DNA from: Rhodamnia argentea
Taxonomy: Eukaryota; Streptophyta; Magnoliopsida; Myrtales; Myrtaceae
Direction of reading: 5' to 3'
Length of the DNA: 64,000 nucleotides
Assembly (NCBI RefSeq): GCF_020921035.1
Contig: NC_063155.1
Span: 5,565,001-5,629,000, forward strand
Every line of letters starts with the position of its first letter. Position 1 is the stretch's first letter. The notes under the pieces were generated by a model. It saw only the letters and a list, made by a program, of their open reading frames with translations. It did not search any database and was not told the origin of the DNA. The translations under genes were made by a program, and so were the position numbers. Shown one piece after another: positions 59,301-64,000 of this stretch.

Positions 59301-62300
59301 GATTCCAACATCATTTGATGGCATTAAATCCGCTAATTTGCCCAATTATGTGCAAAGTGAATGCCTTGAAACTAGACCACCGAGACTGGCATACTCTCTT
59401 TCTTTATCAGTAATTACGAGCATATTAATTAAAGGAACTGTTCAAACACATCAAGAAATATACATGACGAGCATTTAGTTGATATTTTTTTTCTGGCCAG
59501 AAGGTTAAAAAAAATGTTGGCATTTCATCTGTTTGTATAGAAAACTAAACCGAACTGCACATTTACATTTCCACCTCAGAGCTATCGTTATTCAATTCAG
59601 CCTCATTGCCAATAACCAAAACTTTAATTTGTTTATTTAATGGCTAAATTTCATGACAATCTGGTCTCTCAAAATACAATGAATGCATAGTAAAGGACTA
59701 TAAGACCAATAATACAGACAGGAAGGGAACAAAATCCAACATTACAGCTTACAGTTCATCTTCAACAAATGGCAGAAAGACCACAACAGTCTACAAGGGA
59801 ATAGCACCCTACTATGGATGATCTTCCTCGGGGCACTTAAATGTCTTTCAACCCCCCACAACTATGAAGTTCAAGGTGTTTTACAAGTTTTGAAACTTCA
59901 ACTTTCATCAACGAAAAGAAAAAAATGAAAAAAGTTGACTCACTTCGTCTGAATTTTTTTACTGGGGGCATCAGTTCCATCCCAAACAAAGATAATCCAC
60001 TCCTTTTCTGCAACCTCACGTGTGTGAAGAATCTGAAGAAGGTACAGATAAATAGAATGACAGCATTGAAATCACAATATAATGACAAGTCCCTCAAAAT
60101 TTCCCAAGAAGCTATGACAGTGGCACAAACTTACTGTAACTGACATCCTACACATATTAAATGCTGATAATGACAATGAGATGAGGACACGTTGATTACC
60201 TTGCAAATTAGACTCAGGCGTTGACCTTCCTTGATCTCTCTCAAGAATTGGAAATCATTTGGATCTATGAAGCACATGTAGAGTTTGAATAAATCACTTA
60301 GAATAACCAGCAAAACCAAGTTTGACAACGCCACAAGTACAGGGTACTATTAGAATGCCCACCAAACAAAAATAATGGATACTTCTACAAACACCAACAA
60401 CGACTGAGCCTTACCATACTAAAAGGGCTAGGTATATGAATCCTTTTACACTGCAAGTGATTTTGTATCAGATATGTCATAAGATCTAACTTTTTTTAAT
60501 TTTTATAATTATTTGTCGCCTCTTCTACCTGCTTCACATCTATAACATGACCATCGAGTGTGAAATGCAATGGAAAGTGTTCATATAGTTCTCCAAGAAC
60601 AAGGATTGAGTAAAAATGGTTAGCATCTGTATTTGCTCTTGAGTAGAACCCACTTAGAATACTCTCTAAATGCTTTCAGCAATACAAAAACGCTTTGTTC
60701 TATGGGACCAATACTTGACTACAGGACTTCCAATGCATCCATAGAGTGGAACACTGTGCATCAAGGTGGGGAAGAGCAGTCATGATGTAGAGCTTCTTAC
60801 ATGCAGAATTCTGTTGTCAACAAGTGAAGAATCTTGTACCCATATTTCTCGATTTCTTAAAATATGCCAAATGATGTACTACAGCCAACTTGACAATATC
60901 TTCCATCCCAATTTCGAAAGACCATATTTTAAACCATTCACACCAACACATGAAACCTGCACATCAACTTCAGGAAAGTTGCCAAATTCTACTCTCCATG
61001 CTGGTCTGAATATGTATAGAAACAAAGTTGAAACGTGAATTATTCTCACCTTCTCTCTGTCCTTGAGAAGAATTTCTCCTCGTATTCAGCATACCAAAGA
61101 GAAAACAATCATCATGAACACAAAAGAACAAACTAAGATACATAGCCTTAAGGGATATTACCTGTATTGAGCTGAAAACCAGTAAACCACTTTCTAAGGT
61201 CTGCTATGAACTTCTTATCCAGTTCTCTAGTTCGAAATCTTGCAGAAACTTGATAAGGAGTGAAGTCTCCACCACTTACGCCCTCATATAAAGCAAATGA
61301 AGAGAATTTCTTATTAAAGAAAGCATATACTTCGCGTTCATGTGTTTTCATCTGCGGAAATGAAAGGAAAGGATCATGCTCTTATAAATGGTATAAAGAA
61401 TTTCGGCAAAACTGCTTTAACTCAACCTGAAAGACTGTGTATGTCATGGATGAGGAGCTCAAAACATTGTCCCAGACTCGCAGAAGCAAGCTACTTCTAG
61501 ACTAGATATTTAAGTTAACTACCTAATTATTTCAAGTACATTACATAGCATTTGAAGCAAGTGACAGATGGAAATACCACAACATGAGAGAGCAGGATTA
61601 TATCTCCTGGTGAGGCACCCATGGGAAGCTTCTCTACACTTTCAGCAAAGAAGTTGACTGAAATTCCAGGATCCGAATAGGATTCATCCGCTATTTTTAG
61701 CGAGATAAAGAAATCTGCAAATGAATATGAACATGTCCGATAAACAGACCTGGAAAAATATAGAAACTTCCAAAGTAAAAATAGAAGAAAGTTTTGATGG
61801 ATAACATGATTACAGGGATCAAGGTGCCTGGAAAAGAAACTAACAATACTAAGCAAGACCTTCATTTTGTGTAATGTACAGTTCTTAAAGAGTCCCAGTG
61901 CCACCATAGACTCATCACTGTTGAATGCTGCGCACCATTCGAATACGAGGCTGAACATCACGCCCCCGAGCCCATCGTAATTTGAAGAAAAAGAACGTTG
62001 GGTGCGTGCAACCCGTCATCACACGGAACTAGACATACTTACCTTGTTTCCATCCAGAAGCACACAAGTTAATTACTTTGACACATCTTCAAGTACAATC
62101 TTTCCAAAATGTTAAAAAAAAAGAGCGAGAAAGGAAGCCCAATTCCATATGAACTTGAATCAAAGTCATAACTATCAAAATAACTGAGCTTAAATCAACT
62201 GCCCCTCCTTCCCTAAAACAGAACAAAACAAAGATAGAGCAGACTCATTCCTGGCGCAGCAGGTAAGGTTTACAGCATTACCATGGCAGCTCAGATTCAG

Positions 62301-62685
62301 GTATAATGCACAAAAATGGAAGAAGAAGAGGCTATATGGAAGGTGAGAGAAGGAGAAAACAGCAAATTCAGAGAAAGAACTGGCTCAGCCGACAACCTTA
62401 TGTGAGATTTATCATCAACCTACTACCGACCTCACGGTAGCAGCCGTAAGTCCGGCCTTTTTTGTCATCATTGCCAGAAAGAAAGAAAAAAACAGGCAAA
62501 CCTTCTCTCTCTCTCTCTCTCTCTAGAAACTGCGAAACGAGATGAGCAGGAAAGGGAGAGAGGTTACCGGTTCCTTTGCTTTTCTTGGGGAGGCCGAGCT
62601 CGAGAACGACGCCGACCAAGTTCACTCTTTGATTGAGGCAGGAGATGGCGTCCCTCAGCTTCAGGAACTTGTAATCGTCTCTCTC

Positions 62686-62691
<6 letters not shown>
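56324..62691 (-). CDS. POT1: POT1, protection of telomeres protein
   Basis: Ten exons on the minus strand (62568-62691, 61578-61714, 61162-61351, 60200-60264, 59944-60032, 58952-59233, 58795-58871, 58074-58132, 57179-57331, 56324-56539) total 1392 bases and 463 residues in one frame, near the 467 of Arabidopsis POT1a. Residues 1 to about 145 form the first OB fold: YKFLKLRDAISCLNQRVNLV, KIADESYSDPGISVNFFAES and VYAFFNKKFSSFALYEG. A second OB fold follows (FLREIKEGQRLSLICK and KEWIIFVWDGTDAPSKK). The C-terminal region has RVRLTIEDPTARVHAFLYA and ends RRFRIFDTKVAG. POT1 binds the telomeric single strand or assists telomerase in the nucleus. Plant family members differ in which role dominates. 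Introns are unremarkable except for a MITE-like insert in intron 7. Confidence 0.96.
58385..58552. mobile_element. Possible hAT-type MITE in POT1 intron 7
   Basis: A unit of about 165 bp that starts AAGGTCCTGTTTGGTTTGAC and ends near CACCAAACACCCACA. Its ends are inverted, GTTTGGT against ACCAAAC. GTTTGGT-ended AT-rich units are frequent MITEs in plants. I could not confirm a target duplication. Confidence 0.4.

Positions 62692-62728
<37 letters not shown>
62692..62728 (+). repeat. (CT)n microsatellite before the POT1 start codon
   Basis: An uninterrupted CT run begins at the base after the POT1 ATG on this strand, so the POT1 leader ends in a GA-repeat just before its ATG. A second (CT)n lies in intron 1 at about 62505-62523. 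GAGA-type leaders can bind BPC-family factors in plants, which is an inference here. Confidence 0.8.
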
Positions 62729-62730
<2 letters not shown>

Positions 62731-64000
62731 GCAACTCCGCTGGGCTAAAACCCTAAATTTGGGGTTTGGCGCACAAAGTTCATCTTTTGAATTTGGTGGG
62801 GCGGATGCTTTGCCGAACGGAGGTGGAGGAGGCTGCTTTTTATTTAGGTTAATACGACCAAAAATCGAAACTGATATTGTGATTTATCTTAAATTATTTT
62901 TTAACCATAAAAAATTTTGAACTGATATATGTTTGGAAAATTTATCGTAAACTAATATATCTATGATAAAATTACTTTCCGTTAATTTTCGCTAAATTTT
63001 TTTGCCAAATTAATAATTTGGATGACACATGACAATTGTCAAATGTACATGTTTGAAGTTTTTACTCTCTATTTATCACTAGAGTATCAGTTTAGGGTTT
63101 TTTGTAATATTAATATAATTTTCGTGATATTAATCATTTTATTTAAAGCGCATTTGCTGTAGATAGCTTATAAAAATTACCGAATGGAAAAATATTTTTG
63201 AGTCAAATTATTATCAATAATATAATTGTTTTTATTAATTACTTTAAGGGATATCTAAGACTGTCCTTGACCCGTTGGTCCTATCACTAGATACAAATAA
63301 TGACTTTAAAAATTAAATGAAACTCTTTTTTTATTTATTTATTTGATATGCTTGAATAGCTCACTGGTCTCATAGGACTCTAAACAAGACCTTCTCAAAC
63401 ATTCATTTGAAGGTGTGAAAATGGCATTTTGCGTTGGTGCGACAAGTTCGCGCAGTAAATCGGCTCCCTCACTATGTTCTCGCATGTTTACCGGTGACTC
63501 TTATCTTCTAACGGATGGGTATTCACATTTGAGTCTTGATCAGAACAGTGCTTAATATACTAATTTCATAGACTATTCTGACAGAGCTACCATTACTCAT
63601 TAGCTAATACGGGCCTGCCAAAATGATCAGTCTACACGCCTCCGAACATCAGGCCGAAAAACGCAGTAGCTACCACCAACCTCTTTTACCAGAACGTAAT
63701 GCTTGGCAGGCCATACATCGTATGAGATCCCATTTCTCAGCTTATAATCATATCCTCTTCTTCCATTTTACTCGCAAAACTTGGGAAATTTATAAATTTA
63801 CAGAACAGAATGGAATTGCAAACTTATGCTCTTTCTCCATGCCGAATAAACGGACTGTAAGCAAATGGAAGTAGCTTGCTCGAGATCACGCCATGGAATT
63901 TTTCTGGCTGCCTTATTGAGACTTCGCTTAACGAGGGCTCCTCCATATTTGCTCGTCGTACTCTGTCCTCGTTTCTTGGGGCCGCTCGTGGTTGCACTTT
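62729..64000. other. POT1 upstream and right-edge DNA
   Basis: Upstream DNA of POT1, AT-rich from about 62850 to 63350, with no clear TATA box. The last 600 bases are less AT-rich. On the minus strand an open stretch of 66 codons (63998 down to a stop at 63798-63800) enters from the right edge and contains YGGALVKRSLNKAARKIPW. It might be the last exon of a gene beyond the window, but I do not recognise it. Confidence 0.35.

Noticed and set aside
61030-61085. Possible extra POT1 exon (YEEKFFSRTE-like)
   Set aside because: Joining exons 3 and 4 directly keeps the frame and matches the family (LNTGDPNDFQFLREIKEG). The extra stretch has no counterpart.
1-64000. CRISPR array, operons, ribosomal RNA genes or a prokaryotic defence system
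   Set aside because: The window is intron-rich plant nuclear DNA. No regularly spaced repeat array, rRNA or bacterial gene cluster is present.

Overview
The window is plant nuclear DNA. Its genes are split by many short GT-AG introns with AT-rich interiors, and its protein families are plant ones: a fused ketose-bisphosphate aldolase of the At1g18270 type, a type I MADS-box gene and plant POT1. The spaces between genes hold LTR elements, TRIMs, hAT-like elements and MITEs. A eudicot, probably woody, fits best. I cannot name the species from sequence alone.

Layout, left to right. (1) 1-3.2 kb: intergenic DNA with a foldback element that carries a SINE-like insert. (2) 3.27-19.76 kb, plus strand: one 42-exon gene for a 1373-residue fused enzyme with two dehydrogenase-like modules, a four-carbon acid sugar kinase (DUF1537) module and a class II aldolase module. 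Intron 22 holds two whole TRIM elements. (3) 19.8-28.8 kb: repeat-rich DNA, mostly a broken Ty3/Gypsy Tat/Ogre-type fossil with a 3.3 kb long terminal repeat. (4) 28.78-31.71 kb: a recent duplicate of the divergent 5' ends of VPS26C (minus) and HRD3A (plus), so both gene copies here are truncated. (5) 31.7-33.0 kb: a 5'-truncated hAT-like element. (6) 34.29-35.2 kb, plus: a small conserved gene, probably DUF3245-like. (7) 37.5-38.0 kb, minus: an intronless type I MADS-box gene. (8) 38-41.5 kb: repeats, including a likely solo LTR. (9) 41.56-43.77 kb, plus: aldose 1-epimerase. (10) 44.5-49.1 kb, minus: complete VPS26C, 11 exons, 320 residues. (11) 51.3-55.5 kb, plus: complete HRD3A/SEL1L, 6 exons, 675 residues. 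A 1112 bp hAT-like element with a perfect 8 bp target duplication lies in the shared promoter between VPS26C and HRD3A. (12) 56.3-62.7 kb, minus: complete POT1, 10 exons, 463 residues. (13) 62.7-64 kb: upstream and intergenic DNA.

The genes do not form one pathway. They serve sugar-acid metabolism, ER-associated degradation (HRD3A), endosomal retrieval (VPS26C), telomere protection (POT1), galactose/glucose mutarotation and seed/gametophyte-type transcription (MADS). The most interesting structure is evolutionary. A bidirectional promoter with the first four exons of VPS26C and the first exon of HRD3A was copied about 20 kb away, between two transposon fragments. The parental copy later received the hAT-like element, and the duplicate preserves the exact empty site. 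The aldolase-HRD3A linkage also matches the adjacency of At1g18270 and At1g18260 in Arabidopsis. For all multi-exon genes the inferred exons add up to an uninterrupted frame, which supports the models strongly.
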